Shown one piece after another: positions 43,301 to 50,500 of a DNA stretch of 64,000 nt. This DNA comes from Mytilus galloprovincialis (lineage: Eukaryota; Mollusca; Bivalvia; Mytilida; Mytilidae): the NCBI RefSeq assembly GCF_965363235.1, contig NC_134839.1:61099560-61163559 (forward strand), in the 5' to 3' direction. The stretch's first letter is position 1, and each line of letters opens with the position of its first letter. The notes under the pieces were generated by a model, which saw only the letters and a program-made list of their open reading frames with translations, was not told where the DNA came from and did not search any database. Made by a program: the position numbers and the translations under genes.

Positions 43301-43531
43301 AAAAACTTAATCAGCATGATCAATCTTGATTTTAATAATGAATTGGTATGTTTCATTTTTTCAAAAATGTAAAAAATAGAAAGTATATACTCTCTATTGA
43401 AAAAATAGGGAACAGTCTGAGATTTTCCAAAGTTTTGGAAAATTCAATCGCTCTGTTATACAACATACATTTTCTGGTACACTAAAACTTCTGTTTTGTC
43501 CATCAAGTGTTTTAATTGTAACATCCATCAT
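5479..43531 (-). CDS. BAG6: BAG6 (BAT3/Scythe) large proline-rich chaperone, 23 coding exons
   Basis: Exons in transcript order: 43469-43531, 42590-42631, 40551-40626, 40072-40262, 38022-38093, 37630-37770, 35007-35314, 34351-34474, 33572-33760, 28412-28585, 26084-26267, 23949-24053, 20997-21466, 18646-18894, 17682-17903, 16566-16785, 14265-14491, 12864-12966, 12259-12389, 9196-9411, 7162-7356, 6115-6222, 5479-5739. They sum to 4071 nt, 1356 residues, against about 1130 in human. All introns are GT..AG and every phase joins. Order: ubiquitin-like domain (about 1-76), BAG6 core (about 298-385), Q/P/T/S-rich centre with MPG(V/L)PG repeats near residue 650, helical segments (about 900-1150), basic motif PAKRRK at 1265-1270, BAG-like C-terminus (1271-1356). 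Known role of the family: with UBL4A and GET4/TRC35 it holds hydrophobic tail-anchored or mislocalised proteins in the cytosol and passes them to GET3 or, through RNF126, to the proteasome; it also shuttles to the nucleus. The start is the first of two adjacent ATGs directly before the ubiquitin-like fold; a TTTTAG acceptor at 43541-43544 implies an upstream non-coding exon that I could not place. The donor after exon 6 is weak (GTCTAT). Confidence 0.95.
6608..6890 (+). mobile_element. ACAAGAATGTGTCC family, monomer
   Basis: Starts ACAAGAATGTGTCCCC, carries GGCATTAAAATTAGAAAGAT and GGACAGACGGACAGAC, ends GGTGCATAAAA. In BAG6 intron 21, antisense to the gene. Confidence 0.78.
7640..8660 (+). 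repeat. tandem array of ~162-bp units
   Basis: About five units, each with AAAAATCAGCCCAATATCTG, TCTGTATAACTGTGATTTTC, ATTTTGGCAAAAATTAGC and TTAAACTTGATCTGTAACT. Units alternate in small differences (AGCGGAGCGGAAC against AGCCAAGCAGAAC). It ends in GATGCGGAATGACGGAACGA and GCGGGGGCCATCAAAA, as if the 3' end of an element. BAG6 intron 20. Confidence 0.8.
9569..10153. mobile_element. MITE with AAAGGAGTAGGTCC ends
   Basis: Starts AAAGGAGTAGGTCCGGTAAG and ends with the near-complement CTTACTGGACCTACTCCTTT. About 585 bp, no coding frame. A second inverted repeat (9796-9915) lies inside. No clear target duplication. BAG6 intron 19. Confidence 0.78.
9796..9915. repeat. 32-bp perfect-but-one inverted repeat with 56-bp loop
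   Basis: Arm 9796-9827 (begins AAAACGAAAGTGGCCGCAT) pairs with 9884-9915 with a single C/T difference (31 of 32). This forms a strong hairpin within the MITE and may be a smaller element nested in it. Confidence 0.85.
11312..12044. repeat. inverted 15-mer pair, possible MITE
   Basis: ATCAGTTCTCGATAG at 11312-11326 and its exact complement at 12030-12044 enclose 703 bp of sequence with no coding frame; another near copy (ATCTGTTCTCGATG) lies just outside on the right. No target duplication could be seen, so the element call is tentative. Confidence 0.4.
13425..13543 (+). mobile_element. ACTAGAGGCTCT family, 3' fragment
   Basis: ACAGTAGTTTCAGAGGAGAA, a GACGACGGACGACGGACACC tract and CACTTGGCCCTTTGGGCCAG equal the last 120 bp of copies 1 and 2. 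In BAG6 intron 17, same orientation. Confidence 0.75.
13918..14012 (+). mobile_element. SINE-like 3' fragment
   Basis: CTATTGGTGACCTTCTGCTG to TTCCCCATTTCCATTTTTAA matches the end of the repeats at 48735-48870 and 50935-51075. 5' part missing. BAG6 intron 17. Confidence 0.55.
14751..16123 (+). mobile_element. ACTAGAGGCTCT family, copy 1 (two internal units)
   Basis: Starts ACTAGAGGCTCTAAAGAGCC then GTGTCGCTCACCT; ends CACTTGGCCCTTTGGGCC then AGGTGAGCTAAAA. Contains two units of about 500-650 bp, each with AAGGGCAATAACTCC, GGGCAGCAACCTAACAA and GGCGGCCATCTTG-like landmarks. No coding frame longer than noise. In BAG6 intron 16. Related: 24682-25945, 35485-36811, fragment 13425-13543. Confidence 0.8.
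15586..15700 (+). repeat. 23-bp minisatellite, five units, inside copy 1
   Basis: GCTGTTTACAGTTTATCTC with TATC repeats five times in a row with one T/C change. The sister elements at 24960-25010 and 25470-25510 have this segment once, so the array grew in place inside the transposon. Confidence 0.92.
17929..18137. mobile_element. MITE abutting the BAG6 exon-15 acceptor
   Basis: ACTGTAAATTCAGAAATTAT is inverted against AATAATTTCTGAGTTTATAGT; the inner arms (ATTATTGC) also pair. About 209 bp in BAG6 intron 14, its near end 26 bp from exon 15, so branch-point sequence must be inside or at the edge of the element. Related to 42186-42553. Confidence 0.72.
19258..19860 (+). mobile_element. ancient relic of the ACTAGAGGCTCT family
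   Basis: Scattered landmarks survive: TTGACTTATTTGTAGATCTTG, TAAGGGCAATAACTTC, GTGGGTCACCATG, and ACACATTTTTTTAAAACTAG followed by TTGTTGCCAAATTT, in the family order and in plus orientation. No sharp ends. BAG6 intron 13. Confidence 0.45.
21947..23866 (+). mobile_element. ~1.9-kb GACCGC-family element, full-length copy
   Basis: One end reads ACCAGATGCTCCGCAGGG then TTTATACGATCGCAGAGG; the other ends TTTTTGCGGTCGTATAA, so TTATACGACCGCA forms short inverted ends. Inside, in order: a unique 400-bp block, short TTGC(A)CAATACTGTGCAAT repeats, about 160-bp repeats containing GGACCAACTTGAAAACT, about 120-bp repeats containing CCCAACCTTCCTTTTGTGG, and a GACGACGACAACGACGACG tract. No coding frame. 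Related: 345-1577, 53231-54231, 58148-60448, 60541-64000. It ends 82 bp from the donor side of BAG6 exon 12. Confidence 0.85.
24682..25945 (+). mobile_element. ACTAGAGGCTCT family, copy 2
   Basis: Starts ACTAGAGGCTCTCAAGAGCC, ends GGTCAGGTGAGCTAAAAA after an ACGACGGACGACGGATGCAG tract. Two internal units as in copy 1. In BAG6 intron 11, same orientation as the other copies, about 140 bp from exon 11. Confidence 0.8.
26807..27267 (+). mobile_element. ACAAGAATGTGTCC family, dimeric copy
   Basis: Starts ACAAGAATGTGTCC, ends GGTGGGGCATAAAA, with two head-to-tail internal units of about 190 bp (repeated CATTAAAATTAGAAAGATCA). The paralogous site at 40880 has only an A-run between GGATTTTTT and ATCATCAGG, i.e. 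an empty site, giving an A-rich target duplication. Related copies: 6608-6890, 34536-34805, 49943-50380, 56903-57187, 59911-60216. Confidence 0.8.
27353..28109 (-). mobile_element. hAT-like element with 5-bp flanking repeat
   Basis: Ends CAGTGTTTTCC and GGAAAACACTG, flanked by CCTTT on both sides (27348-27352, 28110-28114). The paralog at about 40955-40965 reads ATGAATATCCATTTCATATT with no insert, confirming the borders. It encodes on the minus strand the start of a hAT-associated zinc-finger protein (see 27600-27975). A 5-bp duplication is shorter than the usual 8 bp of hAT elements and fits only some hAT subgroups. Confidence 0.78.
27600..27975 (-). pseudogene. N-terminal fragment of a hAT zinc-finger transposase-like gene
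   Basis: An open stretch begins near 27975 with [20 protein letters not shown], a start typical of hAT-derived ZNF862/C17orf113-like proteins. After a TGA it continues [20 protein letters not shown], the first pair of a TTF-type zinc finger, then stops again. No dimerisation or catalytic region follows. The family link is recalled from conserved N-terminal wording, so the exact hAT subgroup is uncertain. Confidence 0.6.
28821..31122 (+). pseudogene. decayed piggyBac transposase, C-terminal part, split by a hAT element
   Basis: Two pieces (28821-29051 and 30671-31122) form the C-terminal part of a piggyBac-family transposase. Landmarks: [35 protein letters not shown] at the break, then [15 protein letters not shown] and a late Cys-rich zinc-binding domain ([26 protein letters not shown]) ending at TGA 31120-31122. 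Stop codons and frameshifts interrupt it near 28895, at 30988-31000 and elsewhere; the N-terminal half and most of the catalytic core are absent. It lies in BAG6 intron 9 on the strand opposite to the gene. The 1619-bp insert at 29052-30670 separates MGG from VDNAD exactly in frame. It is a dead transposon, not a host gene, because the frame is broken in several places. Confidence 0.88.
29052..30670. mobile_element. hAT-type element with perfect 8-bp target duplication
   Basis: The element starts CAGGGATGGGGT and ends in the near-complement ACCCCATGCCTG, flanked on both sides by ATGGGTGG (29044-29051 and 30671-30678). An 8-bp duplication with CAG..CTG ends is the hAT signature. Both ends carry clusters of TAATCGATTACA-like palindromes over about 150 bp, as expected of subterminal transposase-binding repeats. 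No transposase frame is visible inside, so it is probably non-autonomous. Removing it plus one ATGGGTGG restores the reading frame of the piggyBac relic, which proves the insertion borders. Confidence 0.93.
31203..32600 (+). repeat. element with 147-bp tandem units and GCC-rich tail
   Basis: Starts GAACAAGAGTGCACACGCTG. Up to eight units carry ACTGAACCATGAAAATGAGG and ACATGTACACCTTACAAT; the central ones (31640-32050) are nearly identical with a 147-bp period. A GCCGCCGTAGCCGCCGTAG tract (about 32519-32565) and a TGCAACAAAAGTTGCA hairpin close it. Because 147 is a multiple of three, a long minus-strand frame exists but is only repeat. BAG6 intron 9. Confidence 0.8.
33572..34474 (-). other. 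BAG6: BAG6 exons 8-9: conserved BAG6 core domain
   Basis: Exons 8 (34351-34474) and 9 (33572-33760) encode the segment known from vertebrate BAG6 as the Pfam BAG6 domain. Visible landmarks are [20 protein letters not shown] in exon 8 and [19 protein letters not shown] followed by PPPRHLY in exon 9; the human protein has the same order. Between them the invertebrate copy is shorter than human. Exon 9 ends IQQTIPVR and exon 10 continues AQINIGP, matching the human IPIQINVG stretch across the intron and so fixing the splice junction. Confidence 0.9.
34536..34805 (+). mobile_element. ACAAGAATGTGTCC family, decayed monomer
   Basis: Starts ACAAGAATTTGTCCAC, has GGCATTAAAATTAGACAGAT and AGAAAACATAATGCCC, then decays to GGGGACGTAAAA. 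In BAG6 intron 7; it begins about 60 bp from exon 8. Confidence 0.72.
35485..36811 (+). mobile_element. ACTAGAGGCTCT family, copy 3, interrupted
   Basis: Starts ACTAGAGGCTCTTAAGAGCC and ends GGGCCAAGTGAGCTAA. It is split by a different element at 35689-36441; the host sequence resumes with TTTACAAAAATTAACAAA, as in copy 1 near 14960. In BAG6 intron 6. Confidence 0.78.
35689..36441 (+). mobile_element. element with four 161-bp tandem units, nested in copy 3
   Basis: Begins CAAGAGGCTGTCACAACGAC, ends GACATTTTTGTCACAAAAAT. Four head-to-tail units start at 35754, 35915, 36076 and 36237, exactly 161 bp apart, each with AAGAACCATAACT and GTAACAACATAT. A CCGCCTGCCCGCCCGCC tract precedes the end. 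Open frames across it only reflect the repeated unit. The same family reaches the window at 1-222. Confidence 0.85.
38524..39859 (-). mobile_element. MULE-type transposon relic with inverted ends
   Basis: Ends are inverted and built from repeats of a motif like GGACATTTGCGCTTTT: GGCACGGGATGTTTGTGC at 38525-38542 pairs with the complement of the sequence ending GTGCCC near 39857. The 7-mer AATAGAA flanks both sides (38517-38523 and 39860-39866), consistent with a decayed Mutator-type 8-10 bp duplication. Inside is a broken FLYWCH/MULE transposase (38587-39653). It sits in BAG6 intron 4, in the same orientation as the gene. Confidence 0.8.
38587..39653 (-). pseudogene. FLYWCH/MULE transposase-like pseudogene
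   Basis: The 5' piece (39396-39653) is a FLYWCH-type zinc finger: [13 protein letters not shown] with a following NDHNHQQ, the Cys2His2 spacing of that fold; the usual Trp is lost. A stop follows YAKR, then [17 protein letters not shown] can be read before another stop. The 3' piece (38587-39078) resembles the C-terminus of FLYWCH-MULE transposases ([20 protein letters not shown], then [17 protein letters not shown]). The central catalytic region is missing; only about 320 bp with several stops lies between the pieces. It is flanked by the inverted ends of the transposon. Confidence 0.75.
40845..41045 (+). repeat. paralog of the 26743-28257 element lacking its two inserts
   Basis: CATACTTGATTCCCATAGGA, then ATGCATTGTGAAAACGAATA, CTCATGAATATCC and CACTACACAGGCGTCATTA line up with the core of 26743-28257 but run straight through both insertion points. 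Its own ends are eroded. BAG6 intron 2. Confidence 0.82.
41390..41895 (+). mobile_element. dispersed repeat ending TTGTCTCATTGGCAATCA
   Basis: The last 100 bp (TTGCTCATTGTTGAAGGCAG to AGTTGTCTCATTGGCAATCA and CACATCTTC) recurs in decayed form at 38283-38400 and 37093-37140, and in reverse at the start of 51061-51310 (GAGTGCCAATGAGACAACT). The left limit is uncertain. Confidence 0.5.
42186..42553. mobile_element. TA-flanked MITE with CTGTAAATTCAGAAA ends, carrying a nested MITE
   Basis: CTGTAAATTCAGAAATTT and AATTTTCTGAATTTACAG are inverted and flanked by TA (42184-42185, 42554-42555). It holds the 158-bp element at 42233-42390. BAG6 intron 2, ending about 30 bp from the exon-2 donor. An A17 run lies near 42509-42525. 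Confidence 0.75.
42233..42390. mobile_element. TA-flanked 158-bp MITE (CACCTTATCGCTATT ends)
   Basis: Perfect inverted ends CACCTTATCGCTATT / AATAGCGATAAGGTG with TA on each side, as in Tc1/mariner-like MITEs. Second copy at 46711-46875 shares CACACAGGTTCCCGTAAAAT and GTCAGCCGGGAATAGCG. Confidence 0.88.
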
Positions 43532-44004
43532 CTTCAATTCCTAAAAGCAAAAAGGCAAAATTATTTAAAAGCATTGAAGTCCAACAAGAATGAACGTTAT
43601 TTAGCAAAGCGTACTGCTATTGATATTTTAAAGTGTGTCTTTCTATGTCGTGATGTTACACTATTGTTTCAGCTAAGGGTGAAGGTTGGTACCTATATAC
43701 CGTTTAAACCCGCTGCATTTGTTTCCATCTGTCCTGAGTCCAGAATCTGATGTTCATAAGTTGTTGTTCTAGTTATCATGTTTATGAAATCCATTGTTTC
43801 TCATGATTATTTTAAACATGTTAAAGATATATAATGCATGTCAAGGATATGAATTCAACAAATATAAAAAAAAAAATTTGAACAATGCATTTACATTACG
43901 CAAGAATATCTAACCAATCAAAAGTCTGTTAAAGTGAAGGTGGAATCTTTTGGGGATCATAATCCTTCTGTCAGCTGTGCCATTCCCTCATTCATGTGTC
44001 CAAA

Positions 44005-44677
44005 GGTAGCAATAAACAGTTAGGAAAAAGTATTAAAATTTGCCCTTATAAATTTTTCCATCCCCTTTTCATTGCTTTCTGGCAATATTATGCTTACTGT
44101 TTGTGTCATATATGTGCACATGTATGAAATCAGAATCTTCCATAGATTTTATATCCAGTATATAAAATGGTAAAATATAATTTCTTTTGGGTGTATCCAT
44201 GGCAACAATCTGCATTTATTTGTTATAAAATATTGCAAAAAGGGGGGAAAAGATGTCACATATTTCCCCAAAATTTGGCTAAAAGTAGAATTTCAGTCAC
44301 TTAAAGTAATACCTTTTCTGAAACTGTGTACATACATGTATATCATTCAGTAAATCCAATGAAAATTATATGTCTTTCATCTCATTTTTTTGTAAAATTG
44401 CGTCAAAAACTTCGTGTAGAAAAAAAGTGTTTGTAAACATTACATTAATTTCTGGACCAATGACCAGTCTAGCTATGAAAATACAGATTGTCAAACAGAA
44501 AATGGCCCTTAAAACATGTAAAAAATAATCTTGATGCTCTTATAAACCATCTTTGAAGGCTAAATTAGTACTCAGCTGTCTAAAATTAATTTTATAATCT
44601 TACACAATAAATTTCCTATTTGAAAAATCCACAGTGGCCAAAATGCAAAACTAAACTTCTAACTGTGTATTGCTACC
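44005..44677. mobile_element. Harbinger-like MITE, second copy
   Basis: GGTAGCAATAAACAGTTAG / CTAACTGTGTATTGCTACC ends, 673 bp, sharing CCATGGCAACAATCTGCATT and AGAATCTTCCATAGAT with 60910-61575. Flanking triplets are AAA and ACA, so the duplication is eroded. Upstream of BAG6. Confidence 0.85.
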
Positions 44678-44937
44678 ACAGTACTAGTTAGTATCATAAG
44701 AATACTGATTTCAGTCATATCTTTTCCAATTCTGGTCAATCTCAACTCCCACCTGTAGTTTGAACAATTATTTCCATGTGACGTCGAACGAACCGATCAT
44801 AAAGATGTTTGACAAGTGATTTGGAAAGTATGTTTGCTTACATATATTTGTTTGTTTTTATACATGTAGCTACATGTATATAATGGGATTCAGATAATAA
44901 CTCAATGTTGACTGCTGTACCCCTATTGTAACAATAA

Positions 44938-45075
44938 AAAGTAAAATCACAAAAATACTGAACTCCATGGAAAATTCCAAACAGAAAGTGCCTAATTAAA
45001 TGGCAAAATCAAAAGCCGATACACACTAAAAGAATTAACAACTGTCATGTTCCTGACTTAGTACAGGCATTTTCT
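44938..45075 (+). repeat. dispersed repeat shared with 57351-57484
   Basis: AAAGTAAAATCACAAA, GGAAAATTCCAAA and AAAAGAATT.A.AACTGTC occur here and at 57351-57484 in the same order over about 135 bp. Confidence 0.7.
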
Positions 45076-45382
45076 AAAAACATAGATGCACTATGCATGA
45101 TTGACAAACTGCATGTATGAACTGTTATATCTTTCTATGGTTAAATATACATAAAGACAATAGTAATATCAATAGAACTTGTATACATTTTAACAAAACA
45201 TATGATGTATACTGTCCCTTTGAATAGCAAGGCTCAGTTATTTTTAAAGGGATGTAGCTTGTTATAAGAAACATTTAGAAATGACTAAGAAGCTTGCACA
45301 AAACCTCATTATATGCTCTGATCATTATTTCTTACAATAAATTAAAATACATTGTAATTAAGCATGATGTACATTGTATGTA

Positions 45383-46266
45383 CAGTCAAACCTGATTAAA
45401 CCGGACCCTGAATAAACCGCTTTCCTGTCCATTCCGGCCGAAAATGAAAGTCCCTTATTTTTCCATTCAAAGTCTTTGTTAAAATACCTTTTGTAAACCG
45501 GACCCTGTGTATTCCGAATTCCGGTCTAATTATGAAGTCCCAATGATAATACTCTTATTACCTGTCTAAGCCGGTTTGTCTAATTAATTTCAATGATCAA
45601 GATGCAATCAAAACATAGTTGTTTATACAATATGGCTTTTCATGATAATCAATTAGTCAGGTGTCAAACTGTGAACCTAAAATCGTACAGTAGTGAGCTG
45701 TATCAAAACATTATAAACGTGTCAATTAAACGAAAAGACACACCGAATATATCTCGGATTGAACTTACGTTTTAACTTGGATAAACAAATTTAAATCGCG
45801 GAGTAAGAAATTCAATCGTTATTTCGAAATCATTGGTTCCCTGTTGTGAACCCCTAAACAAATGACCTTGATAATGAAAAACATCCGGATGACAACAATC
45901 AATGGATATTTTACACTGTACGACAATGTTTTGAAAGTGATGAAATTACATTTGATAATATTCTGGCTTTTTAATCGGCCATTCCAACATTTCAAATTAT
46001 TGATCATGGGAGTAAATCGAAATTCTCGTCTTACAATCCAAACAATGCGAGCATTATGATGCAAATGCAAACAAGGAAAAACGAAGTGAAATTATTTTAA
46101 TTTATCAGATATAATTTACATTCAGAGAGAACTTTTACATGCAAAATGTCGGACGTCACAAGTCATCAACTTCCGGTCAAAACTGAAACCTGGATAAACC
46201 GGCTCGCTGTCCAAACCGGCCCTTTTTCATAGTCCCATAGCCGGCCGGTTTATACAGGTTTTACTG
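45383..46266. mobile_element. pogo/Tigger-like element with TA duplication
   Basis: Ends CAGTCAAACCTGATTAAACC and (reverse) CAGTAAAACCTGTATAAACC, flanked by TA at 45381-45382 and 46267-46268. Both ends carry extra CCGG-containing subterminal motifs (AAACCGGACCCTG; AAACCGGCCCTTT). 884 bp without a transposase; the middle 600 bp looks like unrelated unique sequence. Between BAG6 and EDF1. Confidence 0.85.
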
Positions 46267-46710
46267 TATGAACAAATGCTTTGGAGTGATGTAGAGAAGC
46301 TGTAATAATGCCCTTTAGTTATTGCAGGTATATTTTTTTCTGTAATAACATAGGTGTACTATGCATGATTGCCATATGTACAATGTATACTATGAACCAT
46401 TATACGACGTACATGGATATTGCCATTTGAAACATGTTACATACATAATGTTATCACAGTTCTTTAATTCTTTAGTTCACAATATCAAATGTATGTTATT
46501 TGTCTCCATTAGCCCTATAGAGTTAAAATCCTTGACAGTATATACATGTACAGGTGCAATTAAAAACATGCCATTTAAATTTAATGAGGGAGCTGAGTCT
46601 TGAAAGATGCAGGACTCAGGGCGGAGACATTTTAGCACAAGTTTCCAGCTAGCATATAGGAGACCTGATTTTTACTGAAAGGCAGTGAAGGCTCCACCTG
46701 TTTGAATATA

Positions 46711-46875
46711 CACTTTTTCGCTATTTGTCTGCCATTACTCGACACCACACAGGTTCCCGTAAAATTTTGACATTATAATACAAAATATCTGCCACACTGG
46801 AAAAGAGATTATTGTATGACATCAACATTTCAAGTGGGACAGATTCTTGAGTCAGCCGGGAATAGCGATTATGTG
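46711..46875. mobile_element. TA-flanked MITE, second copy of the 42233 family
   Basis: CACTTTTTCGCTATTTGTC ... GGGAATAGCGATTATGTG with TA on both sides; ends less perfect than in the first copy. About 690 bp before the EDF1 start. Confidence 0.78.
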
Positions 46876-47561
46876 TATTAAATATGAATCGAAATTATAC
46901 CATTTTTACTTCCCTGCCATATGCATATCAAATTTTAACTTGAATACTTATAATCAAGCAGTTTTATGTGTTAACATAAAACAACCTATACTGTACTGAA
47001 AGACACTTTGCAACTTGGTTTGTATGGGCAAAGTATATAACTATTGGCAGTATTGCAACACATTCACTGATAATTTCAATGGAAAATATTATATAGTGCT
47101 CACACAACTTTAGTTTCACTTTCGTCTTTCAAGATTGACGTAGTACTAGAAATATTCATTACATGGGTAAATTAACTTAAATAACCTCAGTACATTTAAA
47201 GGACGTCTGTATGAAAACTGTGTTTGTGTTTTTGTTGAGTCGATGACAATTTTTTCTTTTTGTGGATTTCCAGACCAATTTCCGGAAGTCGTAAAACATA
47301 ATTAGGATTAGTGTTAATTTTATTAGTGAATCATTTAAATATTTGATATTAAAAAACAAAAACATACAAATACACAGAAATTGTATTCAAAATGAAATAA
47401 AATTATGTTTGTCTTTTACGACAAAACACCAAAAGTAGGATTCCACGCCATATTTGCAATCACACTTCTTTCACAACAGTTTTTTAGTGACGCGTAAAAA
47501 CAGTTAAAGACACCCTTATCCACTGCATTTTATTCCAAATCATACAGACAACAACTATACA

Positions 47562-50500
47562 ATGGCAGAGGCTGATTGGAGTGAAGTAACTTACATCGGT
47601 AAAAGACCACCAAAAGCAAGCCAACTGCGTTCAAAACAGGTGCCATATTTTACTATAGAAATTTTGCTATTAAACTCATTTCAAGTATACTCCGTTTCAC
47701 CTTGAGATGAAAGATTTGAATTGTTACGTTTTTTTTGTATATTTTGAGGTTGAATATTACATTCTTGAGTGTCATTATAATGACATGATGTTTGATGATG
47801 ACCCTATTTTCTCTTTTTACTTTTTTTAGAGCCTAGAGGCACTCAGAATCTTATTCTGTAAGACAATACAATATACATGGAATCCGGGTCTGTTTGCGCC
47901 CATTCATGTTTGCACCCTATCACGTTCGCCCCCTTTCACTTTCGCACCAAATTTTTATTGGTTTTGTGTTTAACATGTTTAATAATTATAACTTTGTAGT
48001 CAAGTTTTGACAAGTGTATTCCTATAAATATATTTGTTGTCATTGTTCAAAATTAAAGTGAGATGACATGTTTTTTTTGTGTTGAATAAATTTTAATCAT
48101 GTTTTGGTTAGTGCATTGCTACAATTTTTTGTTTCATTGTTTCAGATCAAAGGGGCCAAGCTGTTAAAATTTTTTGTCTTTTTCATTTAAAATCTTCAAT
48201 GTTTTTACTTATACCAAAGCTAAATACATGCAGTATTTACATCAAATCAATTAAAAACAACAATCTTGATTTTCTAATTATTCAACTGAAATTTTATTTA
48301 AAATTGGGTGCAAACAGACTTTGGGTGCGAGGTGCGAAAGTGTAGGGTGCAAAAGTGTATTGGGCGCGAGCGAACCTGATACCATATACATGTATCACAC
48401 AGGATGATTTTTAATAAGGCATTGTGTTGGTTTGTAGTCTAGAGGTTAAGATAGATGGCTACAGTATTGACAATCCTAATGCTCATACAGATGCTGGATC
48501 AGGAAGCTGGAATAAGAACTTAGAAGCTAGGCTGATGATATATAATTTATCAACCTCCCATGAGTGCAGGTTGTTTGACTTGTTTCCGAACCTTTATTTT
48601 GTACATGTACGATGTACCTAAGTCTAAACAAAACTAAGATATTTTGTAACTGATATTACAAAATTTCATGAAACTTTCTAGATATTAATTTTATGACATA
48701 CATTAGTAGTATACATGTATATATTTGTTTAGGGGCCAGCTGAAGGATGCCTCCGGGTTCGGGACTTTCTTGCTGCATTGAAGACCTGTTGGTGACCTAT
48801 CCCTGTTGTCTGTTCTATGGTTGGGTTGTTGTCTCTTTGACACATTCCCTATTTCCATTCTTAATTTTATTACCATGTACATGTAGATCATACATGTATG
48901 TGCATCTTGACAGGAAATTATGATTTAGTTTATCACAATAAATAATTCTAGGAGGAATGCCCTTGTGATATAAGAATTTCGGTCATTTTAGACTACAACA
49001 GTTATTAATTGCAACTGCTCTGAACTCCAACATCAGAATTTCATGAAATGTTCTATATCATGTTTAATTAATCTTTTATTTCAATTGTAAGTTGTTTCTT
49101 TTATGTTTCTTGTTTTTGGTTTGTTGGTGTTGGAGCTAAAATTAATTGATCAGCTATGAAAATAATAAATTTAAAGATAATTGTGAATACAGGTAGATTT
49201 CCTTATTTGCCTTTCGTACCAGTGAGTCTTACAAATGTATATATAATTGTAATGGGAGAAGTTTTAATGTACAGAAATTTCTACAAATATCTGGCCAAAC
49301 TAATTTCTTTTAATCTGGAAAAGGAAGGTTTACACTCATGATCACTTGCTGATATAATACATGTAGATTTACATATCAATGGGTTAAAAATATTTTGTCT
49401 GTTTCAAAATTAAGGTGAAGCAGAATCTCAGACATATATGATGTTGGATGTTCTCTAATTTTGTTCATATGGTATTAAACATGATATGCTTTTTTTTTGT
49501 GTTTTTAGGCTATCAATGCTGCTCAGAGATCAGGTGGTGACGTAGAAACAACTAAAAAATGTAAGTTGATACAACTGCAATCATGACAATAATGATTGAA
49601 ATACCAATGTAAACCATCAGTCATCTATTTCTTCATCTGTACAAACATGTTGATGAATTATTCAAAGACCATATTTTCACATTTCAGTGATGATGGCTAA
49701 GTTTCGGTTTTGATTTAAGTATTGTAATAATGTAAAGTAGTTTATATATTAACATTTAACTATCTAAGAGTTTATTGAATTGTATGATCATTGCAATAAT
49801 GGTTTGACTTGTGGTTATAGTTCAACTTCATGTAAGGTACTGAGTGTGAAGATGCTTCAGCTCCACAAACCCTTTCACCCCTCTTTTGAAAATAAGTCTT
49901 AGGCAAACATGCAAATGATATTGATTATTTGAGACAAACTTTTTATCCCCCATCCATGATAGTAGAGGGGCATTATGTTTTCTGGTCTGTGCTGCATTTG
50001 TTCGTCTGTGCGTCCGTTCAGGTTTAAGTTTTTGGTCAAGGTAGTTTTTGATAAAGCTGAAGTCCAATCAACTTGAAACTTAGTACACTTGTACATTTTG
50101 TAGCTAATTATGATATGATCTTTCTAATTTTAAAGCCAAATTAGACTTTTGACCGCAATTTCACAGTCCACTGAACATAGAAAATGAAAGTGGGAGTTTC
50201 AGGTTAAAAGTTTTTGGTTAAGGTAGTTTTTGATGAAATTGAAGTCCAATCAACTTGAAACTTAGTACATATGTTCCCTATAGTATAATCTTTCAAATTT
50301 TAATGCCAAATTAGATTATTACCCAATTTCACAGTCCATGGAACAAGGAAAAGGATAGTGCGAGTGGGGCATCCGTGTACTTTCCAATGAAATACATGAA
50401 ATAAAGGAATAAGAAAATTTGAAGAGAATCATTACAAAAGTTATATTTAATTTAATTATGTCCAAAGGTGGTACACTTTATAATGGTCTGCTTTGATAAT

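Larger units (their letters stand above)
40072..43531 (-). other. BAG6: BAG6 exons 1-4: ubiquitin-like domain and linker
   Basis: Exons 1 to 3 and the first codons of exon 4 encode a ubiquitin-like fold of about 76 residues: [13 protein letters not shown], then [14 protein letters not shown], then a [19 protein letters not shown] stretch, then [11 protein letters not shown]. This lines up segment by segment with the N-terminus of vertebrate BAG6. In that family the domain docks the E3 ligase RNF126. Exon 4 then gives a short T/S/P linker and the conserved stretch [13 protein letters not shown], which has a counterpart in human BAG6. The correct reading frame of exon 4 (40072-40262) has no internal ATG; an overlapping open frame starting MFTEKLF is the wrong frame. 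Confidence 0.93.
43541..47561. other. upstream region shared by BAG6 (-) and EDF1 (+)
   Basis: The two start codons face away from each other across about 4.0 kb. About 40% of it is four mobile or repeat segments (44005-44677, 44938-45075, 45383-46266, 46711-46875). The 500 bp before the EDF1 start is free of recognised repeats and contains a GTGACGCG motif near 47488, but no convincing TATA box or initiator. The BAG6 exon-1 acceptor at 43541-43542 means the BAG6 promoter lies somewhere in this region; its first exon was not identifiable. No other gene is seen. Confidence 0.5.

Noticed and set aside
47100..47540. BAG6 first non-coding exon close to the EDF1 start
   Set aside because: Several GT dinucleotides on the minus strand could be donors (for example near 47347) but nothing separates them; no placement is supportable.
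48424..48540. tRNA-derived SINE head (TAGTCTAGAGGTTAAG resembles a pol III A box)
   Set aside because: No convincing B box follows at the right distance, so a tRNA or tRNA-SINE call cannot be supported.
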